The notes under the pieces were generated by a model that saw only the letters and a program-made list of their open reading frames with translations, ran no database searches and had not been told where the DNA came from. DNA of 64,000 nt. Source: Caecitellus pseudoparvulus (taxonomy: Eukaryota > Bigyra: Bicosoecida). This document shows, piece after piece, positions 32,801 through 44,602 of this stretch; positions within the stretch are counted from its first letter, which is position 1, and every line of letters starts with the position of its first letter. The position numbers and the translations under genes were made by a program. Location of the stretch: NCBI GenBank assembly GCA_965644315.1, contig CBFFRQ010000043.1, positions 186,001 to 250,000 of the forward strand, read 5' to 3'.

Positions 32801-35800
32801 TCGCCAGCGCCGCGAACACACTGCTGGCCCTGCGGCAGGCGGCCCGTGACGGGGACACGGCGGGGCTGGCGGCGGCGCTGGAGGAGGTGGAGGCCGGATC
32901 CGGCCCCGCCGCCACCCTGTCCACCCACCCTGCGCTGCGGGAACTGACAGCCCCTGAGCTGGCGCGGTACCGGGCAGAGGTGGACAACGCGACCATTCAG
33001 CGGGAGGTGCGTGCTGCGTTGTCTGCGGGGGAGCTGCGGGGGCCGCCGGGGGCAGTGGACGTGGCGGGGGGCCGCGGCGCCCTGGCGTCGCTTGCGACCG
33101 CCCTGGAACGGGCACAGGCCCTGGGCCCACGTGCCCCCGCCACGGTGGACTTGGTCGCAGCGGCCACGTCGCAGCTGGCCTTGCGGCGGACGGCTGTGGA
33201 GGGGGACTGGGATGCCGTGCTGACGAGCGTGTCTGGCGGGGAGGGGGGGGGGCAGTCTGGCGGACCCCCCCTCGGGGGGGCGACCATACACCCCCTCGTG
33301 GCGCGGGAGGTGGACTGCCTGCGCAGCGAAGCACGGTTCCACCACCTGGCCTCCGCACTTGGGTCTGCCATGGCCAACGGGGGGGTCGCCGGCGACCCCG
33401 GCGCCCTGGACACCGGCGCCGTGTCCGTGTCAGCACTGGATGCCGCCCTGGCCCTGGCACGGGCGTGGGGAGCGCCCACCCGGGCCCTGCGATCAGTCGT
33501 CGAGTTCGCGGGTGGTTTGCGGTCTGCCCGCGCGGCGGTGGTGGCACACGACGTGCCTGAGCTGGGCCGTGTGACGTCCAGTGTCGTGGCGCCAGCAGGG
33601 GCGGCAGAGGACGCCTCCCTACCGCCTGCCCTGCGGGGGGGGGTCGCACAAGCGACCCGCGAGCTGGCCCTCCTGCGCGACCACGCGACCCACACCCTGT
33701 GTCTGGCCGCCATCGCGTCGGGTCTGGCGGATGGGCCGGGGCAGTGGGACAGCAGTGCGGGGCGGGTGGACGCCGCGACGGTCCGCACAACCGCCCTGCG
33801 CTCCGCAACGCAGCGCGGCAAGGGCCCCTCCCCCGCCTCTGCCTTCGCTTGGGCACTGGGCAGTGCTGTGCTTGCAGTGCGCAATGCCCAGGCGGCGGGG
33901 GGTGGACCCGCGCTGGCGGAGGCGGTGGAGGCGGCGCTGGATGTGCCGGGGGTCGCAGCGGCCATGGGCAGTGGCGGTGCGGCAACTGGTGGCGCCCCTG
34001 CCGCCGCGCCGCCCCCTGGCACCCGCACCGCGCTGTCCGCAGCGGGGCTTTCGGGCGATGGGCCCACCAGCCGCACGGCAGTGGGCCTCGTGGCGGGGCT
34101 GTCAGCCCAGTGCGTCCCACCCGCCGTCGCTGACGAGCTGAGCACCGCTCGCGCACAAGTGGCGAACCAGGCCGCCCTGGCCACCCTGCGCACAGCCTTG
34201 GCCCAGGGCGCCGCCTGTGGCCGCATCGGTGCTCTGGACACCCAGGGCATGTCCACGGAGGGGCTGGCCGCTGCGGCGGCGGAGGCGGAGCGAGCCCTGG
34301 GCGGTTTCTCGCGGTCACGAGCAGTGGACGCCGCCCTGGCCGCCGCGCGCACCCTGCAGCAGCTGCGGGGCGCAGTGGCTGAGTGTGCATGGGAAGACGC
34401 CATCGCAGTGCCAGTCGTGCCTGGGGAGGAGCTGCCGTCGCCTGGCGTGGCGGCGGAAATGCGCCTGCTGCGGGGGGAAGCCGCGCACCGCCGCGCAATT
34501 GCCGCCCTCGCCGCCGCCCTGGCCAGTGGAGGTGTGGCCGGAACACTCGGCGCAACGTCCACGAACACCATGACCCTATCCGCTTTGGACGCCGCCTTGG
34601 CCCTCGCTGACGTCGCGGCGGCAGCGGGGCGGGGCGACGTGTTGGCGCAGCTGGTGCAGGGCGGCCGCCTGCTGCGGCGTGTGCGGGCGTGTGTGGCGGC
34701 GGGGGACTGGACTGCGGCGGGTGCAGCTGCCGCTGACGCTGCCGCCTTGCCCCCCTGCAAGTTCCTCTTGGAGCCGGTGGCGGCGGGGGCGGCGGAGGAG
34801 GGGTGTGTGGGCACCGCCTTTGCCGCAGCAGGTCGCGTTCTGGGTGGAAGCGCCGACGGCGACGGCGGGGGCACTGCGCCCACCCTGCGGGAGGCATGGG
34901 CCCAGCACCCACTCGTGCAGGGCGGCTGCGTCCCCCTCGGCGGCTGTGAACCCTTCGCCAGCGTCGGCTGGGCGGCGCCTGAGCTGTGGCTGGTGCGGGG
35001 CGAGGAGGTGTGGCGTCGCACTGCGACCGCCCTCTCCCGCGCCCTGAAGACTGGCGCCGTCACGGGCGTGCCTGGCGCCGTGACCACCGACCAAGTCACC
35101 GCCGCGCCCCTCTCCTCAGCAGTTGCCAGCGCGAAGGAGCAGTGGACGTCCCTGCTGCGGCGGTGTGGCCTGCCGGTGGGCGTGTTGGACGGCACGGCAG
35201 ACTCCCCCCTGCACAACACACCCCCCGCGGAGCTGATGGCACAGCTGGACAGTGCGACCTACCTGGTCGCACTGCGACAGGCGGTGTTGCGGGGGGACTG
35301 GGCAGGCCTGCATGCGGCGCTGGGGGGCACGGGGGCCGCCACGACGCTGCCGCCGCCCCCCGCCACCCTGCACGCTGCCGCCGCCCCCGAGGTCGCCCTC
35401 ATCCGCTCCGAGGCGGCCCTGCGTGCGACGGGGGATGCGTTGCAGGCGGCGTTGCTGGGGGGGGGACCCCGCATCTACGCCGTGCCCTCTGCGGGGCGGG
35501 GGGATGGGCCCATGCTCGTGGATGCGGGGTCCTTCCCCGTGTGGGACGCCGACCGGGGGGTGGACCTGGCCGCCCTGGCCACGGGGGAGCTGGAAGCGGC
35601 CGTTGCTGCGGCTGAGGCACTGAGCGGCGACCGTCGCAGTGCGACGCTTGCCTCGGCGACCGCCATCCTGGCCGCCCGTCGTGCGGCGGGGGTAGCTGAC
35701 TGGCAGGGCGTGTTGGCGGCCGTGGAGGGCGCGAGTGGCTTGGCGCAAGTAGTTGCGCCAGAGGCCAAGGTGCTGGTTGCACATGCCCACAACACGCTGG

Positions 35801-38800
35801 CCATCGAGCGCCTGGGCGCGGCGCTGGCCCAAGGTGCCCCAGGAGGCCAGCCCGGGTCCCTGGACCTGGCGGGGGTCGCATGCGACCACTTGCAGTCCGC
35901 CCTGGGCGCCGTGGCGGCGCGCCCCGTCACCTCCCTCCGCGCCAAACGCCTCATCACCAGCACCCACACCGTGCTCAAGGCCCGTCGGGCAGCAGTGCCG
36001 TTGGGGGGCGACCCCGCCCCCGCCGCTGACTGGCACCGTCTGGGCGGTGTTCTGGCTGAGGCGGTGCACAAGGCCCTCAGCCCAGAGGCGCTGCCTGAGC
36101 TGCAGCTGTGGGCAGACGCCCACCGCGTGCAGGCACTGGAGGGGGCGCTGCTGGCGGCGTGTGGGCGGGGGGGCGGCTCTGGCGTTGGGGACCTGCGGCG
36201 TGCAATCGAGTTGGTGCAGGGTGCGACGGCGGGCAGTGCGGAGGGTGGGCCCACTCCCTCCAGCCGCCTGTCCCTGACACGTCCGCTGGCGTTGCCGGGT
36301 CGGCTGGCTCGCCTGCTGGCATTTGCGCAGCATTTGCTCGCGGCACGCCAGGCCATGGCGCAGGGCGAGTGGGCCCAGGTCGCGGCGTCCCTGGATGCCG
36401 TGGAGGCGGAGGCGTTGGATGACGTTGAGGCGGCCGCTGCGGCGGGGGAGGTGGCGTCGCTGCGACGTGCCGTGGCAGACCACCGCGCAGGGGAGGGCCT
36501 CGTCGCGCTCCTGCGAGAGGGGGCCATCACGGGCATCCCAGGGGACCTGGATGTGACCCCCGTCGCGGGACACCCCCCCGCCGGGCCACTGGCTGCGGCG
36601 GAGGCGCTAGGCCCCGCCATGTCGCATGCGACGGCGGGGCTGCTGTCCACGGCCCGGGCGGTGGCGGCCCTGCGGCGAGCCGTGGTGGGGGGGGACTGGG
36701 ATGCCGTGCCTGGGGCGGTGGCGGGGGTGGAGGCCGCCCCCGCCGCGGACATGGTCGCGGAGGAGGTGGCCCTGCTGCAGCAGGAACACGCCAACCACGA
36801 CGCGGTGCAGGCTCTGCAGGCACACCTGGCAGCGGGGGGAGTGGGTGGGCGTGTGGGGGCGCTGGAGTACGGCGGCGTGGCGCTGGCCCCCCTGGCCGCG
36901 GCGGTGTCCGACGCGGATGACCTGCCTGTCAAATCTGCAGCCTGTGCGGCGACCCTGAAGGTGGCTCGCCTAGTGCTGGGGGTGCGGCGGGCGCTGCTGG
37001 CCAGCGACTGGCCCCGTGTTCGCACGGCGCTGGCGGACTTCGCGCTTCCACCCGGAACACTGAGGGGGTCCAGACCCGGAACACCGTCCTCGGCGCCCCC
37101 CTCGCCGCCCACCAGCCCCGGCACCGCCCTGGCCGTGCTTCCCCCCCACCTGCCGCCCCAACTGCAAGCGCAACTGGCGGCGCCCCAACTGCAAGCACTG
37201 GCCCTCGCCCCAGAGCTGCTGCTGGTGCTGCGCGAGTTGCATGACCGTGACGTGGCAGAGGAGCTGTGCGGCGCACTCACCACTGGTGCGGCACGGGGGT
37301 CCCCCACGGACCTGGACCTGTCCGCCTGTGCTGCGGATCGCCTGGTGTCGGCTGTGGACACGGCGGAGGCGGTGGGCCCACTGTCCGCCCGCACGCGTGC
37401 CCTGGCCGGCGTCGGCGCCGCAGTGGCCTCGGTGCGCTCTGCCCTGCTGGCGCGGGACTATGCTGGCATCCCGCAGGCTGTGCGGGCGGCGGTGGCGGCG
37501 GCGGGTCCGCCCCCCGCCCGGGCCAGTGCCAGCCTGCTGGGAGGGGTGGAGGGGGGTGGTGACCCCTTCGGGGACATGGACACGTGGGTGTCCAACCCCA
37601 TGTCCAGTGGGGGCGCGGCGGCAGTGGGCCCACCCCGCGGCGGCGGCGGTGGCGCCACCGTGGCGGACGCGGCCGACGGCCTGCACTACACGCCCGTCAT
37701 CCTGTCCACGGCCGCGCTGCCAGAGGGGGTGGCGGGGCAAGTGCAAGTTGAACTTCGTCTGGCGCAAGCAGTTGCCGCACTGTCCAGCGTCGCCGACGTC
37801 GTCCAGCGCTGCTTCGAGGGCGGCGCGCCACGGGGAGCCCCCGGGGCCCTGGACCTGTCCAGCGTCACGACAGACGCCCTGGACCGCGCCGGACAACTCA
37901 TCACCTCCCTGCCCCCCGAACACACGCCTCCCCACCTGGCCGTCACGCTGGCCGCCGTGAAGGCTGTGCGCCGCATGCGACGGGGCCTCCTGCGGGGGGA
38001 CTGGGTGGAGGTGGAGGGGGGGGTGGAGGATGCGGGGGGCCTGGGCCCAGACCTGCCCCCTGGCGCCATCCCGGACGTGGAGACGGCTGTCGCGGAGCTG
38101 CACCACCGATCTGTGGTCGTGAGTGGCCCCCTGCCCACCGCCATCGTGGAGGGCGGCCCGCCCACTGCCCCCGACAGCGTCGGCAACATGGCTGCCTGGG
38201 CTGACGCGGTGGAGGTGGGCCCACTGGACGCTGCATTGGCCCATGCCGCCGCCATCGGCGCCACCTCCCCCGAGGCCCAAGCCCTCGTCCGCAGCGCCGC
38301 CTTCCTGCGCCGTGTCCGGGCGGCGGTGTCCGCTCGGGAGATGGACCTGCTGCAGCGCCTGCTGGCCACCGCCCACCCCGCTGGGCTGGTGTCCACCGTC
38401 CTGCCTGAGCTGGAGCGATACCGCTTCGAGACCAAGCATGCCGCGGCGGTGGAGGCGCTGCAGGCGGCGGTGGGCTCCGGCCACGGCATGGTGCCCGTCG
38501 TGGACACGGCGCGGGGCGTGACATCAGCGGAGCATCAGCTGACGGGCGGCGTCGCGGCGACCGCTGCGCCCGACGGCGCCTGGCGCATCGACGCAGGGCT
38601 GGTGGCGCTGGCGCCCCTGGACACAGCCATCGACGCCGCTGAGGCTGTGGGCATGCACACCGAGGCGGGCACGACGCTGCTGCGCACAGCCAAGGTGCTG
38701 CGCAAGTTGCGATCTTGCATCGTGCACGACGACCTGACGGGCCTCGTGGCCGCCCTGGAGCAGGCGCGGGCGGGTCCCCTGCACCCCGCCGCCCACGATG

Positions 38801-41049
38801 AGATGCGCGCTCTGCTGGTGGAGTTTGACGATCGGGCCGTGTGTGCGGAACTCGTGCGGGGACTGGAGAGCGGGCGCCCCGAGGGGGCTGCGGGGGGGGC
38901 CCTGTCCCTCGCCCCCCTGCGCCTGGACACCCTCTCCGCCGCCGTGCAGTACGCCCTGAGCGTGGGCACCCGCAGCCACCGCGCCGAACGCCTCCTGCTC
39001 AGCGCCCGTGTCGTGCTGGCCCTACGCCAGGAGCTGCTGTCCCCCGGCAGTGACCCGGAAGGCCTCGCCGCCGCCCTGGCTGTGGCGGACCAGCAGGCCC
39101 TGGCGCCAGAGGCCGCCACGGAGGTGCACACAGTGCGCAACGATGTGGCGGCGTCTGTGGCAGCCAGTCGCCTGCGGGCAGCGCTGGGGCATGGCGGGGG
39201 TGTGGTGCGCCTGACTCGGGAGCTGCCCCGGTCCCCCCTGCGGGGGGGGGGCGTGTCCGGTCCCCGGGAGGGGGGAGCAGACAGCCCTGTTCGCGTTGCC
39301 GAGACACGCATCGACGTGGCCAGCATCACACTCAGCGCCCTGGACGACGCCATCGCGCAGGCGGGCACCGTGGCCAGGCACACGCCCACCCTGACGCAGC
39401 TGCTGACGTCAGCGTACGCTGTGCGTGACGTGCGGGCAGCCCTGCTGGGGGGTGACTGGGAGGAGGCGGGAGCCCTGGCCCAGCAGTACCTGGACATGCC
39501 GCCGCCAGACGCCGCCGACACGGCTGGATCAGTGGGGGCCATGCTGGGGGGTGGGCCCACCCACCCGCCCGCATCCTCCGCAGCCCTCGTCCCCGTGGCC
39601 CGTGAAGAGCTGGGCGGCGTCACGGCCGCCTTGGGGCTGGTGTCCGCCCGTGGGAGCGCCCTGCAAGACCTGCTGGCGGCGACATCCGAGCCGGAGGAGG
39701 GCGCCCTGGTCCGGGCGCTGCAGCGGGCGCGGGAGGTGGGCCTGGAGGGCAGTGACGACCCCACTGCACGGGGGGCGCTGGCGGGTGCTCAGGACAAGCT
39801 GCTGTCTGTGCGGCGCGTGAAGGCGCAGCTGGCCGCAGCCACCTCCAGCTCCCACCTGCCCACCCTGCGAGCAGCAGTGACGGCGGCCTCTGAGGTGGGC
39901 TACGCTGGCCCGGAGGTGGCGGTGGCGGAGTCTGCCAAGGCTGCCATCGCGGCAGTGCTGGAGGATGCGGAGGAGGCGGCGGCTCGAGTGGATGCGCCCG
40001 CCATGCGGGATGCCCTTCGGCGGGCGGATGCACTGGGCGTGGCGCTGCCCAACGCGCCCCACTTGCGGCAACTGCTTGCGCTGCCCACCCGTGACCGCCT
40101 GCACTTGCGCCTGCAAGCGGCGCTCAAGACGCGCAACCCCGCCGCCATTGCCCCCGCCACCCTGGACATCAAGCGGCACTTCTTTGCGGAAACTACCCGC
40201 GACTTCAACTTGGCGGCGTACCCGGGCCTGCGCCCCGCAGGGGACCTCGCCGCCGCTGCAGCGGGGTCCACGGCTGCCGGGGCCGGCATGGGAGGGAGCC
40301 TCACGCCCTCCTACCTGGCCGCCAGCCGCACCCCCCTGGAGGGCCCCCTGACACAGCTGCCGCCTGCCCTGCATGCCACTGCCGCTGCCCTCAGCCAGTA
40401 CCTGTGTCAGTACTGCGGGGACGTGCCTCGGCAGGGCACGTACCCACTCACCATAGCGCAGGAAATCCTGCAGCTGGCACTGGCCACGCCGCTGCTGCGC
40501 GACGAGACCTTCGCACAGCTCATGCGGGCATGCACTCGGAACACCAATGCGGCCTCCCGCACCGCTGCGCAGCAACTGCTGTTCCTGTGCGTCGGCGCCT
40601 TCCCGCCGTCCGAGGCGTTTGAGAACTACTTGGAGTTCTTCCTGCGCCAGGAAGGAGACGAAGCCGCCCTGCTGGCCATGCACCGCACGGCGTATACAGG
40701 CGCACTGCCCACCACCCCCAGCATCGCCGACATCAAGGAGACACTCGCACAGTACGCAGGCGCAGACAGCCCGCGCGGCAGTGCAGGCTACGCGTCGCCT
40801 GGCGGGTCCGGTACGCCCCCGGCAAGCCCGCCAGCGGCCGATGCAGCCGGCAAGCCTGGGGCAAGCGACGCCTACACTCGCAGCACTGACCAGACATGGG
40901 CACCGTCTTCGCCTGGCAGTGGTGCCTGGTCGCCGTCCTTCACTCGCGGGGTGCAGCCCCTGCCACCGCCGTCGGCTGGGCCGGGCATGTCGTACACTGG
41001 CGCCAGTGCCGCGGCCCGGGGCACAGGCGGCGCGCCCAGACTGGGGTAG
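26817..41049 (+). CDS. Giant unconventional myosin with a repeat-built tail and MyTH4-like C-terminal domain
   Basis: Actin motor of 4,719 residues in two exons, 26817..27251 and 27325..41049, joined in phase 0. The second exon is 13.7 kb. Motor domain at about residues 70-830: P-loop GESGAGKT near 195, switch I NNNSSRFGKW near 247, switch II DIFGFEIF near 472, and the actin-binding/SH1 segment LRYSGVFQAVQIRQQGFPFR near 720. The converter carries an odd basic Pro-rich insertion (nt about 29,180-29,310). One degenerate IQ-like helix follows (VQAAWRARWARRR, about 870-890). From about residue 1,110 to 4,210 the tail is a run of roughly 23-25 related units of 110-150 residues. Near 4,500-4,620 is a MyTH4-like segment (L-L-F-L-C-V-G-A-F-P-P-S-E-A-F-x-x-Y-L-E-F-F-L). 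A disordered Ser/Pro tail ends the protein. No FERM domain is visible. Class unresolved. Confidence 0.92.
30180..39540 (+). repeat. Degenerate protein-coding repeat array in the myosin tail (about 23-25 units)
   Basis: Each unit of roughly 330-450 bp encodes two recognisable blocks. The first is G-x-[VI]-x-G-x-P-G-A-L-D-x-x-x-[VM]-[ST]-x-x-x-L-x-x-A-L. The second is L-R-x-A-[VL]-x-x-G-D-W-x-x-[VA], followed by a helix ending near E-[VL]-x-L-[LR]-x-E. Clear cores include RRAVAGDDWEEV (about 30,640), RQALGGGDWGAA (31,590), RGALGRGDWADA (32,050), RQAVLRGDWAGL (35,280), RRAVVGGDWDAV (36,680), RRGLLRGDWVEV (37,980) and RAALLGGDWEEA (39,430). Identity between units is low, so this is an old array, probably an alpha-solenoid-like or extended helical rod. 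I do not recognise the family. Confidence 0.8.
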
Positions 41050-41462
41050 GCTACGTGTGGGGCAGGGCCATGCGTGTTTGCCCGTGATCTTGTGACAATG
41101 TACACCCATTGCAAGCGTCCCTGTGCCGAGTGGTGGGAGGCGCCTTCTTCTCGCGCGCCCGAAGCGTTGGCTCAGGGGGGGCAGGCTTCATAGGCAGCGA
41201 GGCAAGCGAGTGGGAGCTGTGAACCACTATGGAAGTTTCAATGCACCTCGAATTGTATGCAGGTGTGTGGACGGAGGGGTCTCCGGGCATCGGGTGACCC
41301 CCCCCGTGTGCGCAGGGCGCTGTGCCACCTCACCCCCCATCCACATCAACGGCCAGCAGTCTCCGCGCCCATTCAAAACACGCCCGGCATACGAACAAAT
41401 TGAGGCAGACAGCCGTGGCACCCGTCTCTCTTCAATAGACTCATGAATTCCCTGCCGTCAAG
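41050..41462. other. Intergenic spacer downstream of the myosin gene
   Basis: About 410 bp between the myosin stop and the start of the four-helix membrane protein gene, both on the plus strand. It must hold the myosin 3' end and the next promoter. I see no repeat, RNA gene or open frame worth naming. Confidence 0.4.
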
Positions 41463-42635
41463 ATGAATCCCCACATGCTCAGGCGGCAGAACAAGCTGGA
41501 CTTGGTTGCGGCAAGCGCTGCCGGCAAGTCCAGCTTTCGATTCTGTATGTTGCAGTAACGTTGGGGCGCGCCCTGCCTCAGGCACGGCTCCCTCGCCTGA
41601 GCACAAGGGTGTAACAAGCTGAACCCCCCCCTTGCTGCCCTTGGAACGCAGGCTGCTGCTGTGGATTCTTGGCGCTGGCACTCTTGTGCGTGTGGATCTT
41701 TCTGCCCATCGTGGGTGAAGGAGACACGAAGTACACGATAGTGCAGGGAGAGGACAATGCAGAGGAGTTCACAGGCATCATTGCATGGGCCAGCCCTTCA
41801 AGCTTCTGCGCCAAGGCTGGCTTCAGCGTGCTGTTTGAGAACTGCGTCGTGGAGATGTGCTCGGGTGAGTTGGGGCGCCCGCGCGCGTGCAACCTGCTAC
41901 CTCCTCACCGCAATCGCCGCCGCCCCCACGCGCACAGTAGACGAGCAACTTCGAATTTACGATGTGGATGATGACTCCATTTCCCAAAAGGCACTCGGCA
42001 TGAAGATCCTCTTCGGCGCGGCAGTGGCCCTGTCCGTGGCGGCCTGTGGCGCAAGTTGCCTCATGGCCCCCTCCCACGAGAAAGCCCACGCCATGCTTGG
42101 CCCCGAAGCGTCACAGGCTGAAATCGACGCGCGGCGGCAGTGGAACTACGGCGTGCCCGCCGCCCTCACAGCAGGGGCTGCACTGGCCGTCATGCTGCAG
42201 TTGGTGGGCGGCTTTGGCTGGCAGGGCCTCGCACACACCATGGGCACCTACGACCGCCTGTGCATGGTGGCCCAGCGGGCCTACGAAATCGGCACCGTTG
42301 AGCAGAGCACTTCCTGCAATGAAGACATCGACGCTGCGGCGCGCCTGACCGCCTCCTTCGGCGACGGCTCCCTGTGCAGTGCCGTGTTCACCTCCTACAC
42401 CGCCCCCGCCACCAGCACGTCACAGCTCCTGGGCATGCTGTCATCGTCGGCGGCTGCACTGGGCTTGTCCGCCCTCTGGATGGCTTGGGCGCAGTGGGGC
42501 CTGTACAAGGCCCTGAGCACGGCGAAGCGCGTGCGCAACCCAGACCTGTACGCTCCGCTCGTTACCACCCCGCACCAGCAGCATCATCGGGGGTCCTTGC
42601 AGAGCATGCAGATGGCCCCGAAGAGCGGGGTGTAG
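41463..42635 (+). CDS. Four-helix membrane protein of unknown function
   Basis: Three exons, 41463..41544, 41652..41864 and 41938..42635, joined in phase 1 both times, give 330 residues. The exon 1/2 join makes a Cys cluster (FRFCCCCGFLALALLCVWIF) at the start of helix 1. Next is a polar loop with several Cys and acidic residues, helix 2 (MKILFGAAVALSVAACGAS), a cytosolic-type loop (H-E-K-A-H-A-M-L), helix 3 (ALTAGAALAVMLQLVGGFGW), a larger loop with Cys pairs, helix 4 (AALGLSALWMAWAQWGLY) and a polar tail. The topology resembles tetraspanins or claudins, but there is no CCG or W-x-x-W signature. The Cys cluster could be palmitoylated (inference). I do not recognise the family. It ends 160 bp from the convergent oxygenase gene. 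Confidence 0.65.
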
Positions 42636-42794
42636 ACCTGCTTGGCAGACAAAGCTAGAGCCCACCCAGCGCGAGGGCTGGGTGCCGCCCCTGCAATGCA
42701 AACGTTGCGGGGCTTGGCAGAACGCAATCGGGGCGGCAGGCACTGCCTCCTCCCTCCCCAGCACAGCACACCGTGGCCACATGCATTTGATCGT

Positions 42795-44208
42795 TCATGC
42801 CCGTCGCCCAGCCGAGCGCGCGCGGCTGCGCAGGGGCTTGCTGGGGGGTGTGGCGTCTGCTGCGTGGGCCATCGTTTCGTAGCTGGAGTCCCGCACGTGC
42901 ACCTCGTCGTCGTAGTCGTGCGCGTAGCGGAAGTATGCAGAGTAGTCCCGCACCATGGCAGCAGTTGCGCCGGCACCACTGCCTGCGCGAGCGACGGGGT
43001 GCAGCGCCTGCACGGCGTGGGGGGGCAGGGGCGCCGCGCCCTGTGTTTCCGCCGCCCAGCTCACCACCACCTTGCGCTTGCCAATGTATGGCTGGCGGCC
43101 GTGGGACACGGACCAGTTGTCGATCATGAGGATGTCGCCCTTGCGCCAGCGGGGGAAGACCATGTTGGCCCAGATGACGTCTCGCACGTGCTCCATCTCC
43201 TCGTCGCTCAGCTGCTCCCCGCTGCCCAGGGTCGTGTGCATGCCGTAGGAGGTCCACGGCATGATGAGGCGGTACAAGGCGGTGAGGAAGCCCATGAGTG
43301 CCCACAGGACGAGGAGGCGCAGCTCCCCCGTGCGGCGCCAAGTGCGGTCGAATTCCTGCGCCCCCATGGCAATGTGAAAGGTGGGTGCGTGGTTGGAGAA
43401 CACCTCCACGTTGGTTTCCGGGTGCACCCGCGTGGCGCCCGCGGCGTTGGCGATGGACAGGGAGTCCCCATCGCCCCACGCCACGCTGAGGCCCGTCGCA
43501 GCACACTCCGCATCCACCTCTGCCGGGTCATCTGTCATGAACAGGTCCGTCCAGGGCTTCAGCTTGAACACGTCCACTGGCACGGCGGGCGTGCGCTTGA
43601 GGTAGTTGCGCACGTACAGCACGCCCTGGTCCTTCATCTTGGCCTTCAAGGCGGGGTCCAGCTGTGCCCACACCTTGCGGAAGTCACACAGGCAGGTCTC
43701 CCCCCCCACAGCTGTGTTGGCGGTGAAGCTGTCGTCCAGGCAGGAGAAGTACAGGCGGGCGGGGGGGCCGTTCAGGAAGGACATCTCCAGGTGCTGGGGA
43801 ATGGGGAAGAAACCCGGCAACTCAGAGGCAGAGAAGACGTACTGGGTGTCCCCCTGCACCACCCGGGGGGACGTCCCCCGGTACTCGTCAGACAGCTCGT
43901 CGAACTGCACCAGTGCCGTCTGCACGTCCATGGGCTGGGCAACGTCGAAGCCGGTGAACTTCACCGCCCCAAACAGGGTCATTTGCTCCATGAGCCACCC
44001 CTTGTTGGCCTTCATCCACTTGCCCAGGAATGCAGGGCTGCGCTCGCCCCCTGTGCAAAAAGCGGGAACTGCGGAGTGAGCTTCGGCCGCCCCATGGCCG
44101 GCCTTCCCTGGGCTGCCACGCACCGCGCAGGGGGGAAATGAGCAGTGGGAGTGTCTTGCCTGGGATGGCAGGGTACACATGCACTGCGTCCAGGTCGTAC
44201 TGCCCCAT
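42795..44208 (-). CDS. TauD/TfdA-like Fe(II)/2-oxoglutarate-dependent oxygenase
   Basis: Two exons, 44208..44124 and 44050..42795, joined in phase 1, give 446 residues. The protein opens with MGQYDLDAVHVYPAIPGKTL. It then follows the clavaminate-synthase-like fold: L-x-x-x-G-A-V-K-F-T-G-F, H-L-E-M-S-F (first metal-binding H-x-E in place of H-x-D), C-L-D-D, G-G-E-T-C-L-C-D (the G-G-E-T loop), VFSNHAPTFHI, and MIDNWSVSHGRQPYIGKRKV, with the distal His followed by an Arg that binds 2-oxoglutarate. Such enzymes hydroxylate or demethylate small molecules in the cytosol; the substrate is not evident, though eukaryotic relatives act on betaines. An upstream in-frame ATG at 44271 would add 21 residues. 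Confidence 0.87.
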
Positions 44209-44602
44209 GCTGCACCTCGGTCGTTGAGTCGGCGGTTGCAAGTGATGCGCCTTCAATTTCCACTCCGACACGCCTTGCGCTCAGCGGGCCTTTGCAGCGA
44301 TCCTTCCGCGGCATGCATTCAGGAAGTGAACAGAACGAAGTTGGAGGAGTAGTGGGTGGCTGGGTGGAATGCCTCAGTGCCCCAGTTCCCAGCAGAGGGA
44401 GGGGGGTGTGCTGGTGCGGTTGATGTGGCGGTCAAACTGCCTTCGCAACAGGTGCAGCGTCCACCCCTGCCTGTGCAAGACACCCAGACCTGGGTGCCTG
44501 CTCCTCCTCGGTCTGCTCATGCGCCCCCGCTGGGGGCTGGTGGAGAAGGGCGAGGTGCCGGCTGGCAAGCTTCGCCGTGAGTGCCTGCCCTCTCCAGCTG
44601 CC

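Noticed and set aside
32997-35219. 740-codon minus-strand frame opposite the myosin tail
   Set aside because: The plus frame continues intact for 13.7 kb with periodic protein repeats; the antisense frame has no such order.
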